64,000 nucleotides of DNA from Aphrocallistes beatrix (Eukaryota; Porifera; Hexactinellida; Sceptrulophora; Aphrocallistidae): positions 1,612,001 through 1,676,000 of the forward strand of contig OY725496.1 of NCBI GenBank assembly GCA_963281255.1. The letters are read 5' to 3'. A program made the position numbers and the translations under genes. The notes beneath the pieces are model-generated. The model had not been told where the DNA came from and did not search any database. It saw only the letters and a program-made list of their open reading frames with translations. Positions 48,049 to 59,154 of the stretch are shown in pieces (positions within the stretch are counted from its first letter, which is position 1; every line of letters begins with the position of its first letter).

Positions 48049-50639
48049 GTGAGACAGAAGTCACGTTTTTTCTAATCAGATAATCTCTGACGCAACCTAG
48101 GTACAAATTTTAGCTTTGTTTTTTCATTTTTTATCTACACTAATTTACATTTCTTTTTTCCAGTTTCATTTATGTCATTACCTGCATCTACTTTTCTTTT
48201 ATTTAAATTATTTACTAATGGTCTAACTTGAGAAAAACTGATAGATTTAGAGACTAAATAGCTGTTACATTTCCTCTTACTTCTTCTCTGCCATTCCTCC
48301 CGACAATTCTCTTCCTCAGAAGGATCTCTTTTGCGCTTATAACTTTTAAATACCTTCTTAGCACTAGGATGAAAAGCAAAGCAAAAAGCTGCTAATATTT
48401 AATTATGTTAGGAGACATAATCCTTATCAGATCCCCTGGTCTTAAACCAGTACGAGAATTTAATATGTCTATCTTTACTATACGCATCCAATTTTCTACA
48501 ATTGCATTACTATAATGACTCATGTAAACATCAGATTCATTGGAACCAAGTCCCAAAATAATGCCTGACCATAGTGGAATAATAGCCATATAATGGGTAA
48601 GTAGATATTCAATAATTTCGAGGTTATAACAAGGGTTGGCTTCCAAACAAGGTTTCTCATTCAAAAGTAAAATTTCGGATTTACAATTCTCATAAATTGT
48701 GTTAAAATGCTTCCCAAATGTGGATTTATCGCGATAGGTTTTCCCCTCATTTTCCACAAAAGATGTCAAGTCATTACTATCCTCGGGTTCAACATATTCA
48801 TGATCGCAACTTTTACTATAACTAATAAATGATTCTAAATTTTGTATATGCTTCTCAACATTCTTATTGAAATTTCGGTTTAAAAAGACATAACACAATC
48901 CATAAAAACTTTATCTAAATTTATCATTTGAGTACAATTTATCATATATCCTATAGTATGAAGAAACAATTTTAGATAACTTAAACTTTGTATTCACATT
49001 AAAAGCTATTCCATTCATTAGGTGAGCGGAACACAAGTGAAGAATAACGCCGAATTGCATACAAACCTCCTCCTGACTAAATACTATTCACTTACTTCCA
49101 ACATTTCTCCAAGTATGTGAAAATATCAGATTTAATAAAAGCGTTACAAACACTATGAATAAGGGCCCAGCTATAATCAATCTCTGCATGGCCAATATTA
49201 ATTTCTCTACTTAAGACCTTTTTTGAGTCAAGATGCCATTTATGTAAGAAATAAGATATTTCTGCAGAAGAATGGACTGAACTAATCATTTCAGCTAATG
49301 GCAAAGAGCTGGTTGTGACCTCAGGGTGACGAATAGCCAATGCATAATAAAAAACACGCTTTTGGCTCGAGTTTATCTTTCTAATAATAGACCCGGTAGA
49401 ATCTAAATGCACAATTACTTTCTTACCCTTAAAATAATTCAAAACTTGAATTTGATCTTGAGAATACATATGAACTATGAACGGATCATGGCCTAAAGAC
49501 TGGATGTACCCTCGAAGTATATTATAAACTGTTAATATTTCTATAATATTCCTGTAAACCAGAAAGTTCACTCCAATTATCGTTAGAAAACCTTTGAAGA
49601 CAAGACAAATCAAACTTAGCCTTCCTCAAGACGCAGGCACTTCTTACATTGTTAAAGTTACCAAAAGATAGGGCAGAGCTCTCACAATTGGGATGTGGAA
49701 ACTGTTCATAAAAGTAGTTATCAACTGATTTATCAGTTAAATTAGAGGCTACCTGCAATCTTAAACTATTCGACAATTTTCTTGAATAGGCAATGTCTAC
49801 ATTTGAATGCTCAGGGGATAAGGTACCCATTACTTCGTAATTGACAGTAATGTTAACAGGCCGAGAGGTAAAAGATTCATTCTGTATTCCAAATTTAAAA
49901 CGAAGACAATTAGAAAATTTGCATTCTGCATGAGCAGTGAAAAAACGTGTATTGCTTTTCCTACTATTAATTTACCTATTTTTTGTATTTAAAGCAAATA
50001 ACACAAACAAATTTAGCTTCGATCTTAGTATTAAAGGCATTGGTCCAATCCCTCGAAAAGATTGCCCTGTAACATCGCTATATTTTCCCATTCACCCAAA
50101 TTGAAATTAAATTCCCCATTAGAAATACTAGGGAGATTTATCGCATCATTGAGATTTCGATCACTTTTAGTATTAGTTATTGTAACGTTTAAGCAATCAA
50201 GTTCCAGTTCTTGATTAGATTGTGGAATATCTAACATGGGGGTTGACTCAAGACAACTATCATCATCTCCACTCTTAGATATCTTACCACTCCTATCAAG
50301 ATATGCGTTCCCTTGGTATACCACCTTATCGTCGGACTTGTTCAACTCACCCTTAGATGACATCTCAGCAGCTACTAAGTCCTTTAGCTGACCTCGATTC
50401 TTCATCCAATTAGTATAGAGTAACGTGCGTTTCCTCTCTCTGTTGGCTCAGTACATTGATATGCACAATTTTCCCCAAAGAGAATTGCTTGGGGACAGTT
50501 GACCCCATGTCCCCCGGGAGATCTTTCACTTGAGTTAAATAAATATACCCTCTGCAGAGTGATCCAACCATCCCGATTTTGTTTAAATCCCGAATCCCGA
50601 CACAATTCCGATCGGGATGGAAAAATCCAGATTTAGCAT

Positions 50640-51680
50640 GTATAGTCGATTTTCAGTATATTATCGCTATCTGTAAATCTTGAACGATGCAGTAAACTTG
50701 TCAACTATGACTAGTGAATTCATTGATTTCAATAATAAGTGCTAACATTTTCTCACTTTTAATATGCTTGAGTGATTCAATCTAAAGGTTGACGAGAATT
50801 TATTACAATGATGTTTTTCAATGAGAAACAAGCGTGAAATGACAATCGATTTACCATCTTTTTTGACATAAATGTTTAAGGGAGTATATATTCATATTTC
50901 TAAAATGTGAGTTTGAAAAAACACAAGAGGAGTTACTTAGGATTTTCTTTGAAATAAAAAAACTACATTCTAAATTCCAACATTTTTCCTCATAAAAGCA
51001 GGTTTTTCCACAGTTTCTTCATTTTGACCGACAGGTCTAGTTTAACCTTACAAATTGACTAAGATGTTTAAAAAAGGCCTCAAATTATAAAGCTATCAGT
51101 CAGTGAAATGATTCGATTGTGAAAATTTCAATAGTGTTATATTTTTGGTTAGGAAATTGTGAACATATCTTATTTTTAAACTATACCCCCAGCTTGATTG
51201 ACCTTTTGGCCTTTCAAAATCACCAGACGGACTAACAACCTGTATAAGTATCTTTTTGACAAATTCCCAAGCTTCTTTCATTTTTTTGGTGCGTAACACG
51301 TGATTAGAGAACTTTTTGCTAGTTATTGTATTTTGCATGTACACTCCCTGGATAAATTTATTCTTAAACCCATTTAATTTCCATACGAAGGTTATGAATC
51401 TTATGATACTCATCCATTTGTGAAGCCTAAAATATTTCATCTCTAAAAGATGTGATAAATCTGGCCTAAATTCGTTTCCTTCAAATTCAAATTACTCACT
51501 TTATTCAGTTTTTAACTTGATGACTCTCCTTCAAGATTAAGTTTCTCGCCATTTTGTACCCTATCTCACATATTACGAGTTATCAATTGTATATGATAGC
51601 GTTGGTGGTAAAAGGTGGCGCACCTTAAAAATGTTTACCTTGTGGGGAGTAATCGAGTTGAAAGAATAAAAAGGGAGTGA
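50640..51680. other. Intron, nothing firm
   Basis: A minus-strand open frame at 51440-51096 (114 aa) has no recognised domain. ATCCATTTGTGAAG near 51412 recurs near 54428, so part of this stretch is a dispersed repeat. Confidence 0.35.
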
Positions 51681-51830
51681 TTCGAATGGAGAAAATTCAA
51701 ATTTGAAGTAAAATTAAGTGTATCTACAAATTAAATGCCTTGTTTCGCTAAATAGCTTAGTGTTATAACTATGTGTATGATAAATTATAGGGTGTACGAA
51801 TCCTTTTGACCAAGCAGTATATATAATGCG
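51681..51830. repeat. Tc1-like relic, second copy
   Basis: Matches 1815-1985 (GCTAAATAGCTTAGTGTTAT and GTACGAATCCTTTTGACCA), ending beside TATATATA. Confidence 0.5.
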
Positions 51831-52004
51831 AAAAATTACAGCACAATTACTCACTATAACGGCTTCGTATGACAATTCTGATCTGTTTGAGGATAAACCT
51901 GAGCCAATTCAGCGTCGATTCCCATTATGAGAATCAAAATCACATGAAATTGTTTGGTTAGAAGAATTGAATGTAGTATATATACATATATATATATATA
52001 TAAA

Positions 52005-52320
52005 TATCTGCAACGAATTGATTGAAGAAACTGCCAGGTGCAGAAAGCTGATTTTTGGCATGTGGTAGTCTTTTGGCTATGGCTCCTCAAAGTTCTGAGC
52101 TCAGACCAAAATGTCGACTCACCATGGAATTATGACGTCATTGTCACCTTTTTTATAATTAAAATTTCAGTTTTTCGACTGAAACTCAGCCCAGAATCGC
52201 GCTATATAAATTTATATTATTTTTTTTTTTCGTGCGACATCGATTTTAACAGCAAGACACGTATTTAGAGATGTCATCCGCCTTACAATTAACTACGTGA
52301 CCCCATGCTCCCAAAGGCAC
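52005..52320 (+). mobile_element. Family A core with LINE-tail insertion
   Basis: Core from CTGCAACGAATTGATTGAAG with one TGACGTCA. At about 52195-52232 the middle is replaced by CGCGCTATATAAATTTATAT and a T-run, the same tail style as the LINE at 27400. The core then resumes at CGTGCGACATCGATTTTAAC and fades after CCCCATGC. Confidence 0.82.
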
Positions 52321-52912
52321 AATGGCACGATGGGTTGCTTTAGCATGAAATTTCATACTCTTCAATTTGTTTAAAAAGCTGTTTACCATATTCTAATAAT
52401 ATGAGAACCCAGAAATTCATCAAAACTATTTGCTTTAAACAGTCTTGTTCTTTAATTTTGGCATTCCAAAGTAAGGTAACCACAATAGATAAAATTAGAA
52501 ATTCTTTGTGTTCAAAAGCTGAGTTTTGAATTCAAATTCTTATTCAACGAAAATTGAGTCAAGGCATGATTATGGGCTCTCAACTATGTTCTATTTTGAG
52601 CTCTCTTTAAGATGCAATACATAAATAAACAAGAATGTACAGTGGGATGCAAATATTTTTAGATGAAACCATTGTAATTTTTATGAATTCAATTCTTTTT
52701 CATCATCTCTTAAAGTACCAGTACTAATTTTGCCTATTGTTGCGAGTTGAAACTTGGATATTTTATTGTTGAGTAGTCGATCTCGAATAAATAAAATGAT
52801 TTCCAGCTCTACCCAACTTTACCCTAATAACCATTTGAATGTTTTTTCCAATCGACCGCCGTTAAATCCTTCAAAAATAGGTTGAAATTTTTATTTTATG
52901 TTTGATTAGCAA

Positions 52913-53170
52913 TTGGAAATTATAAGACTAGCACACACACCAGACATAATCTCAAGATTCAATAATGGATTAGAGTTAGAACGATTATCGGAAGAAGGTC
53001 TTAAAGTGAGTAGTAAGTTATTCCGTCGATATAGAGAAATTTTATCTCACAAGTACATCCTTGAAGATTCCATTAAGGATGTTTTACCCGATTGCTGTGT
53101 CAGAATGACCCACTCCTCTTATTTATTTAGGGATAAAAAATCAATCCCAGACGCTAGCGTGTTTAATTGA
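52913..53170 (+). CDS. Unassigned exon-like ORF in UBR4 intron
   Basis: Preceded by a good acceptor (TTTATGTTTGATTAG at 52909), the frame encodes about 87 residues with a balanced, charged composition (for example ISRFNNGLELERLSEEGLKV and LFRRYREILSHKY) and ends in TGA at 53168-53170. It does not belong to the UBR4 reading frame, which joins 45232 to 53547. It could be the last exon of a nested gene, an alternative 3' end, or a retrocopy. I do not recognise the family. Confidence 0.35.
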   Translation: MEIIRLAHTPDIISRFNNGLELERLSEEGLKVSSKLFRRYREILSHKYILEDSIKDVLPDCCVRMTHSSYLFRDKKSIPDASVFN

Positions 53171-53269
53171 AGACATTAGTGATTTGTAAATTCACTTATC
53201 TTGCCAGAAAATGATTAAACATCTCATTATCTTGGATATATTGTAATTTACAAATATTTTGTAAATTGT

Positions 53270-53505
53270 AGCATAAATGCGATGACGTCATACTTTGCGA
53301 ATCTGAAGCCTTACAAAATTTCTGAACATCTCAATCGAATTAATAGGTTCGATAACCTATAGGTCAATAATACTTTTTTATACCCTATCATCAACAAAAA
53401 GTGTCAATGCCACCAAAATGAGGTTTCGTGCCACTGTGAAAGGGCGCCTCCGGTGGACATAAAGTGTCCGCCAGCCGCGCTGCACAAGCAAGCGAAGCGC
53501 GGTTA
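53270..53505 (+). mobile_element. Third interior with the shared GC tail
   Basis: The GC tail (GGCGCCTCCGGTGGACATAA to CAAGCGAAGCGCGGTT, about 53440-53505) follows an interior unlike families A and B, though that interior has its own TGACGTCA at 53281. It ends about 40 bp before the UBR4 acceptor at 53546. Confidence 0.65.
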
Positions 53506-53546
53506 TTTGTAATATTCTATATTTATAAAATTTCGTTGTTTTTTAG

Positions 53547-53749
53547 CATTATTTATCCAGAAGAATCAGAAATTTTTGAATTTTTCTTATGTTTCGAGAA
53601 AGAATCTCAACAAGAAGAATTTCTCCAAGGTAGAATGCAAAACAATCCTTACTCCTCAAGCGATTCCTCTATTGGACCTTTGATGCGAGATGTTAAAAAT
53701 AAAATCTGTAGAGATACGGAACTACTCGCTCTACTTGAAGAAGATACAG
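53547..53749 (+). CDS. UBR4: UBR4 (poe) internal exon 5
   Basis: Encodes [14 protein letters not shown]..., then [15 protein letters not shown] and [15 protein letters not shown], ending [10 protein letters not shown]. This is the most conserved stretch in the window (human [53 protein letters not shown]). The acceptor follows a T-rich tract ending TTTTTTAG and the donor is ACAG|GTATTA. One leftover base (G) joins GT at 57481 to give Gly. A GC-rich family A tail fragment ends about 40 bp upstream of the acceptor, between the likely branch region and the gene body, so this exon is a place where transposon sequence could affect splicing. Confidence 0.97.
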
Positions 53750-55195
53750 GTATTATGTAGTTTAAAATTTCTTTTAAAATAATCATCATAATTCATTCTC
53801 GATATTCGCCTTCCTAACTTATTTCTAAACTAATAAAGACATTTATTTGATCTTTTGTACTTCCTATATGTATTATTTTATTATATCATAGATCTTATTT
53901 GATAGTGTAGGGGAACAGTTTCTAAAGTGTTTCCTAGTTTTGTCCTGTCTTCATAATTTCCCACTATCAAGTCTAAAATAAATAGGTGGTTCCTTAATTG
54001 GGACATAGCTTGATAGCTATTTTGCCCCGATTGGAGTTCTCAATTAACTGATGAGCTTTGCCTCATTCCTAGACATTTTCCCTATTAAGCGTTTTTCGAT
54101 TAATCCATATCCTTATTAAGCGCATTCAATAGTGTATATAAAGTTGCACAACCCCCAAAAAAATCCTAGCAATGCTAATATATTAGTGAAGTTAGTCAAA
54201 AGCATTCTTGAAGACATATAAGTTCCAAGACAATACAAGTTCCGAAAGGCAATTTTTTGATCCCAGAAGTCCAAAAATGGGATGCTTACTCCTCTTTTAA
54301 ATAATTTGGAATTGGTGATCAACTAATTATAGATGTTCTATGTGATTAAAATGTCAATTAAAACTCGCTATACCTGAACAAAGGTATTGGACACCGAAAT
54401 ATTTCCATCCAAATTGTTATTATACTAATCCATTTGTGAAGTCAAAAATATTTAATCAGTAACAGATACACAAAATCTATCTACATAGGTTTTAGCACTA
54501 AAATAAAGTATTATCACGGTATAGGAAACTGCGGTTTTTGCATTTTCTAACCACTAAAGCTATGCTCTAACACTTAAGCAGGGTGAGGCAAATAAATTCT
54601 TTTACAAGCTTGATTAGGGATAAAATTTCTTAAACTCAATCAATCTTAGTTATTTCTGTCTTTAGAGATTGTAATCCGAATATTTTCAATGATTTTAAAG
54701 ATTTTTCGAGTCTAAGACTTAGAAATGTGTTTTTTGGGATGAGTTTTGTGATGGAAAAAAATTCTTGCCCTACTGGATAGACTTAGGTGATATTAGAAAA
54801 TAACAGACTACTAGTTCGATAATAGTTCATTGCAATTTTGAGTTTTGTATTATCTCAATTTAAGACCATAGCATTATACTTGCGAACCATATTCAAGGTG
54901 ATGTTGTGCCGAGTTGGCACAATTTCTTCAGAATATTCTAATTCCAGATCAGGCGATCTTTTAAGCAATTTTTTTCTTACTTCTAAAAGTGTTTTATTTC
55001 TGATTTATTTTTTTTCTAGAATTGAGATTATAATATAAATTTTTTATATATGACTAAGAAATGTTTGGATATTTTATATTAGCGTATTATTACATGATTG
55101 TGCTCGAAGTATGATAAATTTTACATTCCTAGCCAATATTGGGAGTTTCAGATGGCTTCGAGTACAATAACGTTTCAAATTTTTGAATTTTTCCT
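53750..55195. other. Intron with pogo-like fragment
   Basis: 54010-54125 carries TTAATTGGGACA and CCTATTAAGCG pieces of the pogo-type MITE family at 20399. The rest is unassigned; open frames at 54116-54322 (minus) and 54838-55038 (plus) have no motif. Confidence 0.4.
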
Positions 55196-55197
55196 TA

Positions 55198-56030
55198 CTA
55201 TTAAAACTCGATTATTGTATATTTATATATATATATATCTGTAACGAATGGCTCCAGTAAGTTCTGAGCTCAGAGCAAAATGTCGACTCATCATGGAATT
55301 ATGACGTCATTGTCACATTTTTAAAAGTTAAGCAATACAGTTATTCGAGCATAACTCAGCCATAACAGGAGATAGAGGGCTGAAATTTTAAGAGAATATG
55401 TATACTAATATACCTCACATGTGATGTAACTATAGTACACCCTCGCTAATCCGAACAGCTCTGTGCCAATTATCTAAAAAATCGTTCGGATTAGTGAATT
55501 TGTTCCGATTAGTGAAATAACACTAATTCAATGGGGTATTAACTATAAAAATTTTGAATTGTTAGAATATTAGAATAATATTTTGTTATAATTACTTCTT
55601 TAATGAGGTTTCTCAATCTTATTGAAGTGTATAATATTATAAACGTTGATTTAAAGCATAGAGGCGAAAAATATTATATTTCGAGTGTTCGGATTGAAAG
55701 GATGAATGTTCGGATTAGCGAGGGTTCGGACTAGCGAGGTTCGGATTAGCGAGGGTGTACTGTATCACAAAAAATGCTGACTCATCACTTTGTTATGACG
55801 TCATCATTACACATCAAAAATTTCAAAATTGACAAATTTGGTGATTTTTCGAGTGATATCGATTATCACAGTTGGACAGACATATTTAGAGATCCCATCT
55901 CCCTTATAATTCACCAATGTGACCCCAGGCAAACGAAGGGAGCCTCCGGCGGACACAAAGTGTCCGCCAGCCGCGCAGCGCAAGCAAGCGAAGCGCGCTT
56001 GTATACATTAATCGAGTTTTAATAGTAAGG
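55198..56030 (+). mobile_element. Family A element with both TIRs (reference copy)
   Basis: Best example of the structure: left TIR TCCTTACTATTAAAACTCG, TA spacer, CTGTAACGAATG, first TGACGTCA, TGACTCA, second TGACGTCA, then the tail. The tail has GGCGGACAC-AAA-GTGTCCGCC (a perfect 9-bp stem), then CAAGCG-AAGCG-CGCTTG, then a spacer and the right TIR ATCGAGTTTTAATAGTAAGG. The start of its core is shortened and a Tigger MITE interrupts it (55433-55762). No protein coding. TA beside the TIRs suggests TA-target insertion; the transposase that moves it is not known. Confidence 0.92.
55433..55762. mobile_element. Tigger-type MITE in family A core
   Basis: Inverted ends TAGTACACCCTCGCTAATCC and (reversed) CAGTACACCCTCGCTAATCC, TA on both sides, internal TTCGGATTAG copies. 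Removing it restores the core's CTATCA sequence. Confidence 0.9.
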
Positions 56031-56525
56031 ATATATATATCTCTGTAACGAATTGATTGAAGAAACTGCCGGGCGCAGAAAGCTGATTTTTTGCATGTCG
56101 AAGTCTTTTGGGTATGGCTCCAGTAAGTTCTGAGCTCAGAGCAAAATGTCGACTCATCATGGAATTATGACGTCATTGTCACATTTTGAAAAGTTAAGCA
56201 ACACAGTTATTCGGGCATAACTCAGCCATTATAGGAGATAGAAGGCTGAAATTTTAATAGAATCTATATACTAACATACCTCACATATGATGCGACTTTC
56301 ATCAGAAAATGATGACTCATCACTTTGTTATGACGTCATCATTACGCATCAAGAATTTTAAAATTGACAAATTTGGTGATTTTTCGAGTGATATCGATTA
56401 GCACAGTAGAACAGACATATTTAGAGATGTTATCTCCCTTACAATTAACCAATGTGACTCCAGGCGACCGAAGGGAGTGTCCGCCAGCCGCGCAGCGCAA
56501 TCAAGCTCGAAGCGCGCTTGTATGT
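56031..56525 (+). mobile_element. Family A core in tandem, sharing a TIR
   Basis: Begins directly after the right TIR of the preceding copy (AAGGATATATATATCTCTGT) and runs through two TGACGTCA to GAAGCGCGCTTGTATG. No TIR of its own on the right. The tail lacks the first half of the big hairpin. Confidence 0.9.
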
Positions 56526-56921
56526 ATGGAAATCTAAAAATATATTTTTGTCCTTTCTCCTATTTTGACTATTTTTAGCTTTTAATCGTAGAATGCCCAA
56601 TGGGGACACACTGCCCCCGATATCGCGGATGTCTCCCAGCCATTTTTTTCTATGCAACTGAAGCCATAAGAAGTCATATAAATACTGGGCATTCTACTGT
56701 TAAATATTAATTAGTTAATTGTTATGCATTCAAAACTTTATCTTCAAGTAGGTTTGCTTTGAATATCCTTTGAAATTGGGAGTGAAATATATTTTGATAT
56801 CCATATTATCTTGTACGATTGATGTCAATATGGTGTTCTAATTTTGAGAATTGTTCTAAATTACACAAGGGAATTCACTTAATGCGATTTAACCAAGATG
56901 ATTTAGCATGTAAACAAAGTA

Positions 56922-57267
56922 CAGTCGAACCTGCTATAACGGCTACTCTATATAACGGTCACCTATCTATAGCGGTCACCTGCTCAACGCGGCCAGCGGC
57001 CACCCGTTTGTAGTACCTTACTGACCCTAAAACTGTGTATAACGGCCACCTTTTTCACCTTTTTATGTGTTTATTACAGGACCTGTTACGAACGATAAAC
57101 AAGTTTCATGTAATTACTTCAAGTAATGGATTTCTAATAACTTATATTTATTGCACTATGTTGATACCTTTTGGGGATTAAGACAATCACCTGCATATAA
57201 CGGTCACCTGTGTATAACGGCCAATTTTGTCCAGTCCCTTGAGTGGCCGTTATAACAGGTTCCACTG
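56922..57267. mobile_element. Tigger-type MITE (CTATAACGGCCAC)
   Basis: Ends CAGTCGAACCTGCTATAACG and (reversed) CAGTGGAACCTGTTATAACG with TA on both sides, and internal ATAACGGTCACCT repeats, a classic pogo/Tigger pattern. It lies 213 bp before the UBR4 exon at 57481. Confidence 0.92.
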
Positions 57268-57480
57268 TATTTACTTAAAAGATTAAAGCTCACTGAAGAC
57301 TTATTTGTATTTTAACGCCATGTTAAAGAAGAAATTATGACCCAATTCAAAATACCAAAATCATATGCGTCTTAACCCATCCAGTCCCCCGTGATATATC
57401 TCAAAATAAAGATGATTATTATTTAATTAAAATATCAGTAAATTATAATTTAAATACAAATGTTTTATCTCTAATTTTAG

Positions 57481-57692
57481 GTTTGGAGCTGTTGGTTTGC
57501 AATAAAATTATCAATCTTGACCTGAGTGTAAAAGCAGTTTTCAAGAAGGTTTGGCTCCTCACACAATCTAATCCTGGAAATATAATGAAAATAGTATACC
57601 GTATGCGTGGTCTTTTGGGTGAAGCAACCGAAGATATCATAGATCATTTAACTTGTGAGCCAGAAGTCATTGATAATGAAGAGAAATTTAAG
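57481..57692 (+). CDS. UBR4: UBR4 (poe) internal exon 6
   Basis: Encodes GLELLVCNKIINLDLSVKAV, then MKIVYRMRGLLGEATEDII and ends in an acidic DNEEKFK. The family reads MELLVNNKIISLDLPVAEV...MRIVYRMRGLLGDATEEFI...DEEEVYK. The acceptor is TCTAATTTTAG and the donor AAG|GTATTT, phase 0. The acidic spacer loop typical of UBR4 at this place (a run of E/D in vertebrates) is shorter here. Without splicing the frame would run to a stop at 57773. The exon is intact. Confidence 0.96.
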
Positions 57693-58232
57693 GTATTTTT
57701 TTGTTATGATATTAAACTTTTTAACTATGTTTGGAATTTATCCAATACAAACTTACTAAACTTAAATGAATAAAGTAAGCTGATTGTTTAATTATTTCAT
57801 TGCCAACTCTCTTTAAGTTTAATATTCTGTGAAATGGGGCAATTTTAGAATTAAAAAGAAACTTGTTTGGGCAATAAATTTACTAAACTTTATTATTTGA
57901 AAGTCCCCTTCTTGGGCTTGAGAGATGACAAAATTGTCATCTGGCACAACTACCTGCATTGAACATTTTCGCAAAATTCCCAAACTCCATTCCTTTCTCA
58001 GTGCACATTCATGTTACCTTATTCTCTTGGTAGGATTCGAATCAGGTAATCAAGCCAACATAAAAACTCGCAGATTTATTCTCCAAAAGTGAGTAGAAGC
58101 TGGGAATTTGCTAAAAAATTTCTTTGATGGTTCTAACCCCATTTTTGCAGAAATTTTCACCTGGAAAACTCGCAAATTTTATATGGCGATTGGTTAATTC
58201 TTGGTATTAAATCTTCTGTGCAATAATTATCC
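57693..58232. other. Intron, nothing recognised
   Basis: UBR4 intron sequence, no repeats named. Confidence 0.35.
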
Positions 58233-59085
58233 TTACTATTAAAACTCGATTAATGTTTATATATGTACAAGCGGGCTTCTCTTGCTTGCGCTGAACGTCT
58301 GGCGGACACTTTATGTCAGCCGGAGGGGCCCTTTGGGCGCCTGAGGTCTCATTGATTAACCCTTGAAAGCATTTGGGATTTTTCTATTTATAGTAGTAAC
58401 CCCAAACTTATATGGCTTCCCCATTGAAAATGGCTTTACCCGGCAATGACGCAACACATTCCTGTGGCAAGCGTTGGTAAATTATTTGGGAGATTCGCTG
58501 GTTTGCGCTCCACGCGAGGCAAACACTTCGTGTCCGCATGAGGCACCCTTTGGGCGCATATGTGTCATTTTTTATTTATACACAGGCTGTATATTGTATG
58601 ATTTAAGCAATTGTCCACAAACAATGTAAGGTTTCCCTATAAAATTCACTTCCTCAGGATTATCTTAATGATATTAAGAGGAGTGCACTTGGGACACACT
58701 CTGCACCTTTCCCCGAATTTATCGATCCATTCACGGGGGGTAGAAATCATATTGAAGAAATCATTTTGATGCGTAATGATGAAGTCATAACAGACGATGA
58801 GTCATCATTTTTTGATGATGAATCATATGTGAGGTATATTAAGATACACATTCTATTAAAATATCAGCGTTCTATCACCTAAAATGACTGAGTTATTGTT
58901 GAAAAACTGAAATTTCTAATTATAATTACGGTGACAATGACGTCATAATTCCATGATGAGTTTACATTTTCGTCTGAGCTCATTACTTATTGGAGCCATA
59001 GCCAAAAAACTCCCACATGCCAAGAATCAGCTTTCTGCGCCTCGCAGTTTCTTCATTCAATTCGTTACATATATATACATCCTTA
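58233..59085 (-). mobile_element. Family A element, inverted, with inserted middle
   Basis: TIR, then the tail in reverse at 58258-58360. About 400 bp of foreign sequence follow, including a second tail-like piece at 58497-58570 (CAAACACTTCGTGTCCGCAT). The core then resumes at GATGCGTAATGATGAAGTC through one TGACGTCA to CAATTCGTTACATAT. It runs straight into the TIR of the next copy. Confidence 0.82.
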
Positions 59086-59123
59086 CTATTAAAACTCGAT
59101 TAATATTTATTTGTGTATATTAG

Positions 59124-59154
<31 letters not shown>

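Larger units (their letters stand above)
47298..50405 (-). pseudogene. Transposon gene with OTU-protease domain, broken
   Basis: A decayed multicopy-type gene in several frames. 50405-50031 is an acidic N-terminal piece. 49830-49092 has VIVHLDSTGS, KRVFYYALAIRHP and EIDYSWALIHSV, a set I know from widespread animal transposon-encoded proteins with an RNase H-like look. 48898-48392 adds IIPLWSGIILGLGSN, NAIVENWMRIVK and LRPGDLIRIM. A basic stretch follows near 48390-48180. The C-terminus is an OTU cysteine-protease domain: GDGNCYFRALSFILTGSQE (47902-47717), WATDLEVFAIALLFETDIWV (about 47500-47430) and, after one TGA stop, CHYEPV with the catalytic His. So Cys and His motifs are both visible. 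A TTAACTATTATT minisatellite has expanded inside the OTU domain. The transposase superfamily is uncertain; OTU is firm. Confidence 0.7.
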
